The notes beneath the pieces were generated by a model, which saw only the letters and a program-made list of their open reading frames with translations, did no database searches and was not told the origin of the DNA. Below, piece after piece: positions 34,434 to 47,080 of a DNA stretch of 64,000 nt; positions within the stretch are counted from its first letter, which is position 1, and every line of letters begins with the position of its first letter. This stretch comes from Sipunculus nudus. Lineage: Eukaryota > Annelida > Sipuncula > Golfingiida > Sipunculidae. The stretch lies in assembly GCA_026874595.1 (NCBI GenBank), contig CM049322.1, forward strand, positions 38,419,340 to 38,483,339, read 5' to 3'. Position numbers and translations under genes: made by a program.

Positions 34434-35699
34434 AATTAATTAAAACTCTGTGAAATAAACCAAGAAGGTCATTTCCAGATATATTGAACTATTTGATTTG
34501 TAAAGGTTCTGCTAGAATTTACAGGTCGCCATACCATTCGTGATCAGTTATTTGCCTGGGCGACTGTTGTGAGGCGGAGAAAACAGTGACATAATCGCCC
34601 CTTACCTTTACTTCTCTGCATATCTGTGTTAACCTAGCCATCACTATGATATTCCTCACTGGTGCGAGCCACACAGATTTAAATAACATACAGTTTTCAT
34701 CGTATTAAATACATCGTTCATCGTAGCTTCTGTGTAAAGAAGTTTAGATCCAGTTAAGCTTACAGAGAAAGTGTGAAAGTGTGTGTTAAGCTTTGTTCTA
34801 CATAATTATATGTTACCATATATATGGTACGCCAGCCTCACCATGTGTATGTCTGCCTAATGGTTCCATCTCAAATGCTGGATCTACTCAGCTCTGATGT
34901 TTGAAACATGTTAGGGGATCTCGTATGGTACGCTGTAAGGTGTAGGGTACAAAATAATAGGGGTCCAGACGGTACACTTGGGAGCCTAAGGCTCACAGCT
35001 CAATACATACGGGATTCCTTGGGTTAATTTTGACCACTGAAACATGTCTAATGTGTGTTATTACTAGATTCATTTAATGAAAACACAACAAGACTTAATT
35101 AGCAGAACATAATTCTTACGTCACTTTTTTCATCATTGTGTGATTGAAATGCCAACTGCAGTTCATGGATGAATATATACAAATGATTAAGCTGGATGGA
35201 GGGTTTGTTCTCGACTTTGCCATTTTAGGCGTGAAATCTCGACGGCTTCTTCATTTAATGCAGAAAATTTCTGAAGGTTGCTGTACGGTCTTCAAAGACG
35301 CTTGAATCCAAGTTTATATAGATATTGGCTAGTTAAATAATATTCAATCGACTTTATCATCAATTTCCCTACACATTACTGAACGTTAAACGAGTAAATG
35401 GTACTGGCTTTTTGGAACATTTTTATACAGTTTAACCGCAAGGCCGGTGTGCTAGTTTGCGAACGTTGGGGGATATTACCATAAACCATGTATAAAACCT
35501 TATGATCCTCTTCAACATTCGTGGGTAGACACTTACAGTCGTTAGACTGTATAACGACTGTAATTTCTGCTTTCTATTAAAGAACCAACTATAACCAATG
35601 TGCCACACGTAATGAGTTTCTGTTTGCAACTAATCCGCTTCAATTCAGTAACTATAACCCAAAATAAGGAAAGCTTCATGTTCTAGGTCCGCAGTGAAG
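34434..35699. other. Unassigned AT-rich DNA
   Basis: No gene or recognisable repeat seen. Confidence 0.5.
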
Positions 35700-35717
35700 C
35701 CCCCCCCCCCCCCCCCC
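35700..35717. repeat. Poly-C tract
   Basis: About 18 consecutive C, then gcccgg. Confidence 0.95.
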
Positions 35718-35836
35718 GCCCGGTACCCTTACACTTTAATGGTAGATAATGATGGAAATATTAATCTGGGATACACCTGTCGGTTAAACGCCACAGAGTA
35801 TTTCGAAAACGAGTGTGCCGGACTTTAGACCACCTT

Positions 35837-35839
<3 letters not shown>

Positions 35840-35898
<59 letters not shown>
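35840..35898. repeat. (TA)n microsatellite
   Basis: About 29 TA units. Confidence 0.95.
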
Positions 35899-35901
<3 letters not shown>

Positions 35902-36276
35902 AAGTCCCGACAAGTCAGCTTAACGCTGAGTACAATATTAGTGATATTTATAAAGTTGATTGAACATGATATATGTCGGTTTATGTATTCGTATATAGAG
36001 ATTCAAGCGTTCAGTCAGTAAACAATACTTGTAATTGTTGTGGGCCTAGCTGTGGCTGCACTGGTATCGCGCATCCTATATTCAATTACAATACAATATA
36101 CTCAGTATGATACACTTACGGTATATGTATTGACTGAACAAGATGAATGCTTCCGGATGGGTCAATTTTCCGAATGAAAGGATCAAATCTGTCTTAGTTT
36201 TTCATAGATATATCTGTCATTCCGAACAAATCTATCTTGGGTATTCATAGTTACATCTGCCATTAGGATAAAATAT

Positions 36277-36662
36277 TGTTACGGAACCTAACATAAAAAG
36301 ATCACGTATGCGTGATGAACACAAATTTTGTAATGGGGATAAAAAAACCAGATTCTGTATTGTCTAGGGGAATGGATAAAGAAGTCAGTGGTTTTTGTTA
36401 ACAAATAACTAAAATTTATACTTAAAAAAACCCTAACATTACAGTACACTAAATCAATACAATTATACAGTAAAACAGCGGTATAGCAACAAGTCAAAAC
36501 AATCACAGAGAAAATAATGTATGTGCACAGTACCTGGATACCAACACCATCACAACGATAAGTCCTTTCAATGTAAACTCTCACAGAATGACAGTCCAGT
36601 GGAAAGTTCTTGCAGAACCAGAAAGTAAACTGAAGTCAAAATGCATAAAATCCAGGAGAATT
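36277..36662 (+). mobile_element. LTR-type element, copy 2, 3'-truncated
   Basis: TGTTACGGAACCTAACATAAA... aligns with copy 1 from 12,528 onward through aatgcataaaatccaggaga and then stops at a poly-T. A deletion relative to copy 1 removes the ctaggcagcgtgaaatg part near 36,360. No right terminus. Confidence 0.75.
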
Positions 36663-37137
36663 TTTTTTAAATAACACAACATATTCTTACGAAATTTAAG
36701 GACTTAGTTTAGTAGCCACTGCATCTTAGTGATACAATGGTAAATATGCAAAATGATATCGTGATCCCTGTCAGTTAAATATGCCGTAACGTGAATAAAA
36801 TAAATGATTATGTGCCGAGAAGTCCGCTATATTGATTCAACCCTTACCTACCATAAAAAAGACATCGTGTTTTAATTACACGTTTCCACAAAGCACAATG
36901 TTTACGAAGCTAAAGCTGAGCTTACAATCGGACTCCTGAAAGAAATATGATCTATAGTTGAGGCTTTCTTAAATGTTCCAGAGCGTACACGTATCTTGTT
37001 TGCCTACCATAGTTAGTGCAGCTGCGATTTTTGAACACATATCAATAAGAGCTACAGAGAACAAGTCCAAATTAAATGCTGTATAAATATTAGCAAATCT
37101 GTCGGTTACCGGTGTGACCATGAGGGATCTAAAATGC

Positions 37138-37490
37138 CTCCTTAGCCGACCTCTTTGGGTCAGGGGTATGCCACAGGACTTTAAGCTGGGAGGTCGTGAA
37201 ATAAAAACTCAGCCGAGGATTGGTGACATTTACGCGGTCGGCCCCAACCCAGGGTGAGCCCTCTGCAGGCTTCATGGGAAGGCTGTTCCCCACAGCCGTG
37301 TATCACTCACAACACGAGGGCGTCTTTGGGGGGTTCCTCTGTGTTTTGACCCAACAATAGGGATGATTACACACCCAGGACCTGCAGGTGTGGTAGATAC
37401 CGGGCCTGGGTGACACCAGGCTATAAAATAAAATGACAGGAAGTGAGTGTTACCGCCTTGTCACGTAGTCCCAAACCGAAATGGAGTCTA
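37138..37490 (+). mobile_element. tRNA-derived SINE, family A
   Basis: The degraded head ends in aaaaactcagccgagg (B-box region). The body is ggtcggccccaacccagggtgagc, tcatgggaaggctgttccccacagccgtg (abridged), acacccaggacctgcaggtgtggtag, gggcctggg. The tail is taccgccttgtcacg...aaccgaaatggag. Confidence 0.65.
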
Positions 37491-38617
37491 AAGATTATAC
37501 AAGTCAGGATTTAAAAAATGGAGGTGGTTACCTCCACGAGGTATGCTTCCTAAACCGGCCCTCCAATGAAGCGTTTTTCTCGCATTTTGGTTGCGTTTAT
37601 ACCCGCATTGTGAGATATCGTTTACTAAACCGCATACCGACTCATAAAACACACAAACAACGCAAGAGCGTGGACAGTGACACTGCGTACTTAAATATGT
37701 TGCGTACAAAAATTATAACGCATAAAAACGCAAGGAAACGCTCACAAAAGGAGCAACTAAAACAAATACTGCTAACTCGAGCACAAGTGCTGGTCACATG
37801 ATATGTCCCGGTAAAAAAACACAAAAAAATAAAATTAAAATAAAAACGTGTATGAGAACGCACACCCCTGAACACGCATGTTGATCGAGTGTCTTGATAA
37901 CGTCGCCTCTGTCCAGTCCAATTGATTTCACAATGTTTAAGTACAAGGGCCCCTTATGCATGCAGAGTATATTGCAGTGTCATAAAGAAAGCATTTGTTA
38001 ACGGTAAGAGATCCAGAACGTGGCCTCTGGGCAAGGACTGTAGCAATTATTCGGCCATGTGTATAAGTGTAAACTTCACATAACAGTTTTCGGTTGCCCT
38101 TTTAGCAAATTCAGTGGATAAAAATAGTCTTGATATTTCTAATTCTGTAAGGTTAGCGTTCTATTTTGCCAAAAATCTCATTACAAAAGGTCCCATTTTT
38201 GTATCGCAAGTACAGGAATCGTCTAGAATGTTTCCTTGGCATTTTAATATAAAGAATACCCAGTGTATACATATATTATTTATATGAAAGGTTTACTGCC
38301 TTCAACTGCGTGTAGATAGGCTGTTACTAGGCCATAACTGGGGAAAACAGGCCATTCAGTTGAGTTATTTTATTGCCACGACGAAAAATACTTTCTCTTT
38401 CTCCTTAATACCTTTGATAAATATCTTTTGTGACCCTCGCAACATTTACATATTTACAGAGCGTCACAGTGGGATATTTGCAGAGACTGGAGTGAACCCC
38501 GGCGTGTTTGTACCTACAGCCGGTTATTACCTGGTTCAATTACCTTATAATTCACGAAAATAGTCCGGTTTATTATTCTTTGTGGCAACGGTTCAGGGCG
38601 TAGACTTATGGATATTA
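37491..38617. other. Unassigned DNA, ACGC-rich at the left
   Basis: 37,560-37,870 is enriched in acgc/gcgt words and shares tacccgcattgtgagata with 58,573. No termini were found and no gene is seen. Confidence 0.35.
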
Positions 38618-38790
38618 CGGTACTTGATGGTTTAGTGGTTAGGGTACTTGTAATCGCGATTTCGTGGGTTCGCGTTCCTTTTTTACCTTACTCCCCAGGC
38701 AGTCCTTGGGCCAAGGTACTTACCATAACTTTGCGCCCTCTTTTCTCATTATTTTTTTTCAATTGTTAGAGGTAACCACCACATTTTTTA
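38618..38790 (+). mobile_element. tRNA-derived SINE, family B, copy 2 (short)
   Basis: A-box-like GATGGTTTAGTGGTTAGGG, B-box GGGTTCGCGTTCC, then gtacttaccataactttgcgccctct, which matches the agtttttaccactagggtgcgctct block of copy 1. It ends in a T-rich tract. Confidence 0.6.
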
Positions 38791-38924
38791 AATGCAGCAT
38801 AACGGTATATATGTATTGCTACGGAATCTATTTCGGTCTTTTCTCAATTACGTGACAGTGCAGTAGCGCACGTTTCCACTCATTTTAAGTCCTTGTGTTA
38901 ACCAGGCTACATGACTAAATACAC

Positions 38925-39175
38925 CTTAATGCGGGCCCTTTGTGTGTACTCGTCCCCATTGCTGGGTCATACCGGCGAGGAATCCCCGAAAGGCGAAATC
39001 GTTTGTAAGTGAAACACAGCCGTGGGGCATGGTCTTCCCATTAAACCCGCAGATCGCTTACCCTGGGTGTGGACCGACCTTTGGAAAATCTAACCGCCTC
39101 GGCTGGGATTACAACTCACGACCTCCCGGGTTTGAGTTTTATGCTTTAGACCAGAGAAGCCTCCTTCTACATGAA
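38925..39175 (-). mobile_element. tRNA-derived SINE, family A
   Basis: On the minus strand the head reads GGCTTCTCTGGTCTAAAGCAT...CGTGAGTTGTAATCCCAGCCGAGG, then CGGTCCACACCCAGGG and AATGGGAAGACCATGCCCCACGG, matching the copy at 40,022. Confidence 0.65.
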
Positions 39176-39192
39176 TTAACTGCCACATCATT

Positions 39193-39276
39193 CGTAGGTG
39201 GCAGAGTAGATCAACAGGAATAGGAAAATAAATACGTAGGTGGCAGAGTAGATCAACAGGAATAGGAAAATAAATA
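39193..39276. repeat. 42-bp tandem duplication
   Basis: cgtaggtggcagagtagatc... is repeated exactly at 39,193 and 39,235. Confidence 0.9.
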
Positions 39277-39316
39277 ATCTTATTGCGCCCGTTTTGAAAT
39301 TTCGTATGTATCGATC

Positions 39317-39332
39317 GGGGGGGGGGGGGGGG
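39317..39332. repeat. Poly-G tract
   Basis: About 16 consecutive G. Confidence 0.95.
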
Positions 39333-40021
39333 CTAAGACCAGCCACAAGAACAGGCCAAAACCAAATGCTTTACAAAGTAGGAAGTCGGAAGACAGTGGC
39401 GCTGTTGGGGGTATCAGACATTTAATCTAGATTTTTAATCTATTCATGGAATTTGACATAAAGTTTAAATAAAGTTGTGGCGTAAAATAAAATCTTTATC
39501 TGCAGGAAATTTCTTTAAGAGAGAGATTGTGAGAGAGTGAGAGTACAGCATGCATATGTGTCACTTAAAACTTAAATTTTTATGTCTCTATGTAAAACGT
39601 ATTATTAACTAGCCGGCATGGCTTCATCAACACTTACGTATATATCTTTTTTTTCTACTTAACGACGCAGCGGCACTAGTTATATTATATTGACATAGAC
39701 GGCAAACAAATATCCATGTTCTTATCGTGTCGTATCACCGGCAGCTGCTGTACATGCCGGGCATCGTAAGATAAGACACACAATACTTCCAGATGTTTTC
39801 ATGTTTGCGTTTATTGCTGAATAATAACTGGATATAATTATCAGAGTTTTTGGTCGATGCAAACACGTAATCTTGTCAGGGTACATGGTAAGGCTGTTAG
39901 GTGTTGTAAGACTGTGCAGACTTCGACCAGGTGAGTACATTGGATTTTTACGTGAGGGCAAGCTTGACAATTTAAATAACAAATTAATTCAACATTTAAA
40001 TGTACAATTATATAGGTTTTA

Positions 40022-40340
40022 ACCGGCTTCGATGGTCTAGAGGTAGTTCACAGAACTCAAAGCCTTGAGGTCGTGAGATCGAATCTCAGCCGAGGCGGTG
40101 AGATTTTTCACGGTCGGCCCCCACCCGGGTTGAGCGCTCTTCAGGCTTAATGGGAAGACCATGCCCCACTCACTAACGAAAGCGCTTTTCAGGCGATCCT
40201 CGTTGATAAACACCCATTCCCGCAGGTGCTTTAGTCACTGGGCCTGGTTAACAAAGGGATATAAAAGGAGAGAAAGCGAGTACTATACCTGCTGCCCCAT
40301 ATTGTTGAATGAAACCGAAATGGAATTCTGAAAATGAACA
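40022..40340 (+). mobile_element. tRNA-derived SINE, family A, most complete copy
   Basis: The head is ccggcttcgatggtctagaggtag (A-box region) and gagatcgaatctcagccgag (B-box region). The body is cacggtcggcccccacccggg, gagcgctcttcaggcttaatgg, gaagaccatgccccactc, cccgcaggtgctttagtcactgggcctgg. The tail is aaaccgaaatggaattc. The best template for the family in this window. Confidence 0.7.
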
Positions 40341-40580
40341 TACTTAGTTAAGCTGGCTTTGAAAAAAACGGAGTACAAGTAATTTTTATTGTAAGGTGCC
40401 CATCCCCTACCTTTTGAAAGAGAATTAATGTGATTTTTGGCCTCCTCTCTGTATATATTAAAGATCTAAGGGTTATTTTGGTTGTGAACAGTTCTTGGAA
40501 GGCCTTCGTGAAGGATGTGTGAACATCATGTTTGTATAATCACAGCAATATTGACAAAGTGGAAAAACATGTAACGTAAT

Positions 40581-41256
40581 GGGGCTGTCCCACTTAGGCG
40601 ACTCTACAGGCGACTACAGGCGACCAGGCTGTCGCCTCATGGTCGCCGGGTGGTCGCCTGTATGGTCGCCTGTAGTCGCCTGAAGTCGCCCCAAGACGCG
40701 TGACCTCGAAGCTGTAGCCTCTGGATTTTCAACATGTTCAAAATTCTCAGGCGACAGCTTTTTTGTCGCCAGTGAGCGTAGTCTGTCTTCTACTGGCGTA
40801 GGTGCTATCGTAGGCTGTCGCCAGCTGGCGCGGGTTGTCGTAGGTCCTGTCGTATGCTGTCGCCAGGTGACGCGGGTTGTCGTGTGTGTTGTCGCGGGCT
40901 GTTGTTACTTGAAACAAGACCCATTCTTGTGTCCGGCTCCTCACATAGCACATGGAAGAAAATCGTCGAAGCATGTCGCGGGAGGACGTGGCAAAAATTC
41001 TGGTGTCGTAGGTTGTCGCCAGTCTGGTCGTAGGTTGTCGCAGATGTGGTCGTCGGTTGTCGTGGGTGATTGTCCTTTGTCGCGGCGACTGTGTCGCGGG
41101 TTGTCGGCAGCTTGTCGTCAGACAGTCGCCAGCCATTTGTAGCTTGTCGTAGACTATTGTCATAGCAGAGGTCCTGTCGCCTGTTTTTCGGCGACCATGA
41201 GGCGACAGCCTGGTCGCCTGTAGTCGCCTGTAGAGTCGCCTAAGTGGGACAGCCCC
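40581..41256. mobile_element. MITE with 68-bp perfect terminal inverted repeats
   Basis: Left TIR 40,581-40,648 and right TIR 41,189-41,256 are perfect inverted copies, starting GGGGCTGTCCCACTTAGGCG. They are flanked by AT on each side (TAAT / ATTA), so a 2-bp AT or TA target duplication fits. ISL2EU/Harbinger-like or Tc1/mariner-like origins are both possible. The interior is dense in GTCGC/GGCGAC words in both orientations and has no transposase. Confidence 0.85.
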
Positions 41257-43829
41257 ATTAGGTGGTATTTTGCATGTATGCGAAGGTAGAAAGGTCATTT
41301 GTTGCAAAATGCCATTTGCAAATCTCTGGCTTATCTGACTAGCTTTCAGATGCCCTTGTTACATTTGTATGATAATTTTGGCGGGCCCGCACATATTATA
41401 AATACGTTGATACAAGCAAAGCAAGTAGCCTGTGTGTGGTGTTATTCACGTTTTCTGTCCTATTTTTATGAGAGAGCTCCAAGGGATTACCTTTAGTTTA
41501 TAAAGGTCAGATAGGTGATTGGGCCATTTTAATTTGATTTTAGTCTATTTATTAGTATGGAAGGATAGTATTATCGAGTCTTGTGGGTGAATATCTTAAT
41601 CTGACAGTCTGTTGCCGAACTATAGGATGTACTGAACACCTCAAGCCTTATTGAAATAAGATATATAGCACTTTTGTTTAAAAACCTTGAAATGTACTAG
41701 ATTTTCTTTTCAAACACACGGGTGGCAATTACAAGTAATGTACTTGGTTATAAGTGCAGCGTACAAGCACAGGGGAGGGAGTTTTAAACTGTATTTGACG
41801 ACAGGTTGCAAACACAAGAAAATATGTCTGTCCAGGCCTGCTTCTGTGGTAAAACATCGTATTTTTTTTTGTAAAAGTCTTGACCCGGTGTCGCTCCATG
41901 GTCGTAAATAAAAAAAAAAAAGATTAAAAAAGAGGTTATTGCTGCAGTGTTCAAAGACTTTCGTCTTGCCTGTGAATAAAATACCTAGATCAAATGCACG
42001 AATGCCCTGGTACGTATTTAAAAAGAATTATTGATGCCTTTCAAAGGATGCATTTTGCCTAACGTCTTAGATCTTAAATTTGTTGATCACAGGCGTTGCT
42101 ATCACAAACTGGTTACCCGTTTTTTTCAAGAATAAACCAGTAAATATCAAATAAATGTCATCATTTATACAGAACTATAGATATATATATATAGCTGATA
42201 AACCCGGTATATCGGGCTTATTACAGGGGTTGGGCAGATAGATTCACTGATATGTGGAATGTTGGCTCATTTTTTATTCTTAAAGTTAACAGAAAATATA
42301 GGTTTTCAGTGGGAAACTGTCTCAATAAAATATTTATAAATATTGTTTACATTTATTTTGTGGGGCTGTCCTCGTGGCAAGAAATTCATACCCCAATATG
42401 TTACCTTGAAGACCTGGTCAGTGATGATGCTTACTTTGCGAACTGGAATGAGACGCGAGGGCTTTCAGGGTTTCGATATTTAACTGGATTCTATCGTTGG
42501 ACATATAACGATTAGGTTGATGTGATGAACACATGAAAGATTTATTAAATGTACGTTGCAAGGAAACTGTTCCTGAAGAAAGAAACAGAAACAGAAATAT
42601 ACACACCTCGTTAGTAGCAGAAGCGGGCCCAATGGGACTCCATGCAGAGGGTCCGTATCCCATTTTCAGCCACCGCAACCTTTTGTTTTATCGTATCAGA
42701 CAAATTTTGAGGCCTGAAACCCCCGACACTACACCACCCCATTCGACGTCTGTTCTTAAAATTGGGACCTCGAATTACTCCTCCTGGGTTGATCTCTCCA
42801 TTTGATAAAGCGAGAAACATGCGTTTTTCTCTTTTACTGACCACTTACGTGGGTGAAAGCCTCGTTCAAATGTAAAGCCCGACAGGCTCAAATCCCTCAC
42901 TGAGAGCAAGCGTTATTCATATGAACAATAGTAGTGTTTGCCGTTGAGTGACCGCTATGCACGCATTCCGGTCATTGCCGAAGGCAGTTCGGCTGTGCTT
43001 GGTCTAAACTCCGTGCAAGTCAGTAAAAATGGAAACATCACTCAAAATTATATGTACATTAAAAATCATTTATTCTCATATCTCCTATGTCACTGCGGGG
43101 ATAATAACCTTAAAGATGATGTATGGCACACTATTGTACACAACGCGGTTTTAGAGAACATTGCGAACAGACGTGAACCGAACTCTTTTTATAAGTATTA
43201 GGTAATATGAAAATGTACTATCTATGGAAACTCAGTTGTTATTTTGCAAACTTGCTAGATAATACTACAATATATTTGCCGGAACAGTACAAATGACTCC
43301 AAGTTTCGTTTTTTATATTCATTACACAACTTGCGGCGGTGAAATATCCCGTCTCCTATCTCCTCTGTGACGAGCCACACGTTGTCTTTATAAGATAAAA
43401 TGTGTTATTATCCAGATGGATATTCACTCTCTCTCCCCGGCAAGGCTTGGATGGCTCTGATCATCAGCATGACGTGAACATGAGATATGTTAATCAATGT
43501 ATACTCCATATGGCGGAGCTATTCACCGACGCAGAATTTCACATTTATCAGGTGGACTGGTGTTCTTGTTTCTGATATATTGAGCTTGTCAGTAACAAGC
43601 CATACATAGGTTATTATAGGCAACTGATTGAAAGCAAGTTGAAAACATAAAAAAATAACGAAGGCTGCTTTATACATATACACAATAATATATCCAGTCG
43701 TGATTAATTGTTTGTCACTTTTTTGTGTTTTCATTTCATAATTATATACTTTAAATATAATGTTGATATAACAAAGTTACTCATAGTATACAACACTTTC
43801 TGTTTGCTAACATTTATTTATTTTTGTAG
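41257..43829. other. Unassigned DNA
   Basis: No gene or clear element was found. A short (TA)n lies at about 42,178-42,194. Confidence 0.45.
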
Positions 43830-43892
43830 GTCTTTTTCAAAAGTCTTACCACGAGGATTCCCAGTCAATGATGAACTGAGCCTGCACAGCAG
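43830..43892 (+). other. Candidate 63-bp internal exon
   Basis: A pyrimidine-rich acceptor (tttatttatttttgtag, ending 43,829) precedes an open stretch that ends in a strong donor CAG|GTGAGT (43,893). In the phase that stays open it reads RSFSKVLPRGFPVNDELSLH, a more gene-like composition than its surroundings. No neighbouring exon was found and I do not recognise the peptide. It could equally be a chance match. Confidence 0.25.
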
Positions 43893-44084
43893 GTGAGTGT
43901 ATTTATTAATTATTTTATTTATTATTTATTTATTATGTTATTAGTAGATATTTATACATGCCACATTACAGAAGGTGATCACTCAGTTTTAAAAAAAAAC
44001 TAGATGTTTCCTGTTGCTTTTTGCCCACTGTATTCAAGAAATAATAAGCGCCACACAAAAATGAGCAAGGGAAGATACTGAATA

Positions 44085-44137
44085 TCAAAAACTGTCCGAT
44101 ATGTAGAGGCGTCCGCTAAGTGAGGCTCGACTGTAGT
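44085..44137 (-). mobile_element. pogo/Tigger-like terminus fragment
   Basis: On the minus strand CTACAGTCGAGCCTCACTTAGC, then GGACGCCTCTACATATCGGACAG. Same pattern as at 17,803 and 21,560. Confidence 0.4.
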
Positions 44138-46720
44138 TAAACGGGTTCATCAAAAACGAACTGCCCAATATGAATAAAACCCTAATCGTGGTTTCACGAC
44201 ACAATGGTCATTTGAAGTGAGCTGATAGAGCCTATACCGGGGCCGAATGACTGGACTCTAACCATTGTCAAACTTTATCTGGTTATATTCCGTAATAAAA
44301 ACGGGTTATTTGCAAAAGAGTTATGGAGAATAACCCAACATTTTCATCATTAACAACCCTCTATAATACATTGCATTAACAGCCCTAAATGGACTAGAAT
44401 TAAATCCCAAATTAATGATTAATGAAAACTCGGTAAGACATGATTTTTGTTACCGTCACCCTTTATATAATATATATAGCTATGTTGTTTAAAATACAAT
44501 CAATACGCGAACATTATTGCTGACAGCGAAGAGCTGATATATACATTGAACATGTATGATTATATAATGGTTAAAAAGGTTGAAAAGAAAACAAAAAATA
44601 TGCAATAGATTTGTCTCTACCGGATATTTTCAGGTATTTCTCAATACATCGGGCATCGACTAAAGTCTGTCACATTAGGTTTGAGTGACAGAGTCTAGGC
44701 TGTCTTCTAGTGTGATAAGAGAAAAATTCTCAAATCTAGCAGTTGTCCACATTTGGGGTAACCTGTCTTGTCATCCATTTTTCTCGATTTTCCTCCTCTT
44801 TTTTGTAATACAACAGGGTGTTACGTTATTTGTTCTGCCTTGGTAATACATTTTGAGGATGCAGTGTGTACTGTAAATACCGAGAAAATAACTTTATTAG
44901 ATTTATCCGTGCCGGCGCCAGCAGATATAAAAACGGAAGTGAATGAACAATTTGTCACCAGCCCGTAGGGACCGCCATGTGTGGGGACCGTAGGACAGCC
45001 GATCACGTGATTTAGCGGCCTTGTCTATCTGCGGGAATTTCACTGTCACTTTGAAAAAGCACCTTGTATATCTAAACATGAAAAAAGTGTATTAAATGAT
45101 CCCAGGATCGGACCAAAGAATGGACGCGTTATTTTATGAGTTTCCTAACGGAACTCTGTCTACCTATCTATAGATTTTATCAAACCATGTTTATCAGTAT
45201 GTCATGATTGGGTATTATATATAGTTAAACATATATACATAGTTTATTTTTAAGTGGTGCATTTTTCTAAAATAAAATATAATTAGAATAAACAGGGTTA
45301 AATACACTTGTGGTTAGGATTTATTTTCCGACTCTGTGATTTCATTGGTTGATTCTAAAATGTCGGTGAGCGCACGAGACAAATTAGCAATACTGATCCA
45401 ATTTTCACTTTCTTGGATACTTCAATAGATGCCGTGTTGCCGTAGAAACAGAAGTAACATGGATACTTAGCTATTTTATTTTTACACCTTTAACCACGCA
45501 GTGCAGAATTTTCTTGCCTCCACTAACACAACTGCATGTGTTTTGCTTGACCGACTCCATGGTTGCATCAGAATTAACATCAAATTAACCTGCAGATTGC
45601 ATGAAAAGGCGACTAGCGCTAAATTGTCACTGTTTATTCTTAGATATGAGGGCTTTCTACTTACTGAAATATTATAATAAAAAGAAAACTGTTCGCAGGT
45701 ACATCAGTAGGGTTCGGCGGGTGAAACAAGCAGGTTGATGGGCCCGATAAATAACTAGAAAGTTCTTAGAGTCACTGACTCTATGGTTGCATCATATCAG
45801 CTACATGGCCCAGACCAAAGACGGACTATAATGGAAAAAAATATCAAATGAATAAAAATGTGCTAACTAAGATGATAAAAGTCAAACATTAATTGGTTCA
45901 TTCTGTGTGTGTTACGCTATTCTAAAATGCCATCCACATGCACGCATTACTGTTTCAGTACGAAACCAATCGATAAATCATTCAAATAACTATCAAACCA
46001 ATCAACAAGTGACGATAAAAGAAGGTAAGCTTTCTGGCTGATGTATAAAAATAGATTGTTAGACCAGTGCCCAGCTTAAAATCAAAACCATGTTTGATGT
46101 TCCCAGAAATGCCAGCAGTGTTTTACTAAGTCTACGTGCATACAGTCATATGAACAATTTCAGAAGATGATAAATGCATAAGGACTGGAGCTTAAAGACT
46201 ACAAGACTAATTTTTTTTACTGATGTCGGTTCAAATTTTGCTGTTTGTTCCGCCTAATTTCGTAAAGGCACTTCCGGTGTAGATAACTTGTAAGCTTATA
46301 GAAAGAAAGGAATTAGATTACGACAGATGTAACATAGGGAAACTTATGACTTTGTCGTGATCTAATCTCATTACGTCTCGTAGAACAGAACAAGGCAGGC
46401 AGAAATAAACAAAGGGGCCTTTTTGGCAAACCCAAGAAATATGAGGCCAGACGTAATTCTCATGGGATTCATATATCTCTGCGAAGAAACTACGGAAATG
46501 AAGGAACGTTTTGTAAGAAATAGATAAAAAAGGTAAAAATTTCTTTATTTCTTGAACAGTCCACTTACTTTTTTTTCCTGAATGTGGAACCCTTCTAATA
46601 GGCTGAACATGAGGAGGTTCCCGTAGATGTATGGGTTTCTTAAGAATACAAATCATTTAATGAATTTTAAGGCATTTAACTGTAAAACATATTTTATTAT
46701 TTATAGTTAAGCATATGTTC
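44138..46720. other. Unassigned AT-rich DNA
   Basis: No recognised gene or repeat. The minus strand has an open stretch at 46,318-46,656 (112 codons) that I cannot place in any family. Confidence 0.4.
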
Positions 46721-46721
46721 A

Positions 46722-46727
46722 CACACA

Positions 46728-46771
<44 letters not shown>
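46722..46771. repeat. (CA)n(TA)n microsatellite
   Basis: About 5 CA and 20 TA units. Confidence 0.95.
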
Positions 46772-46774
<3 letters not shown>

Positions 46775-46789
46775 TATAAATAATGGCGA

Positions 46790-47080
46790 AAAGTGTCACA
46801 CTACGCAGAATAGGACTCACGAGAGTACGAATCTCCCCGTAGGGGTTTGTGGCCTGCACAATATGGATAGATGGAGCACGTATATATATAGTGAGGAGCG
46901 TAATGTAGTCCGTTCACGTACGTTGTTTGAGTCTTGTTTCAAGACAAATTGCATGTTTTGTGGAAAGGACTTACTTACGGTATAAGTAAAACTTTGTGAG
47001 CATGCGCGGGTGAAATGTTAAGAGAAGATGTTTTCTTTATTTGTTTTTCCTGTATAAAACATTTTTTTAATTAGTCCAAC
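46790..47080 (+). repeat. Dispersed repeat, uninterrupted copy
   Basis: Blocks aggactcacgagagtac, atatatagtgaggagcgtaatgtagtc, tgtttcaagacaaatt, ggaaaggact and gcatgcgcgggtgaaatgt recur in order at 56,596-57,680, where an LTR interrupts them. The frame FKTNCMFCGKDLL contains a CxxC pair. This might be a remnant of a coding repeat, but that is speculative. Confidence 0.55.

Noticed and set aside
36420-36445. Telomere-like ccctaac words
   Set aside because: Single occurrences inside the LTR family, not a tandem array.
40022-40095. tRNA gene
   Set aside because: tRNA-like head only; continuous with a SINE body found in five places.
46318-46656. 112-codon minus-strand frame with two Cys near its C-terminus
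   Set aside because: Some resemblance to a transposase zinc-finger region was considered, but the spacing fits no family I can name.
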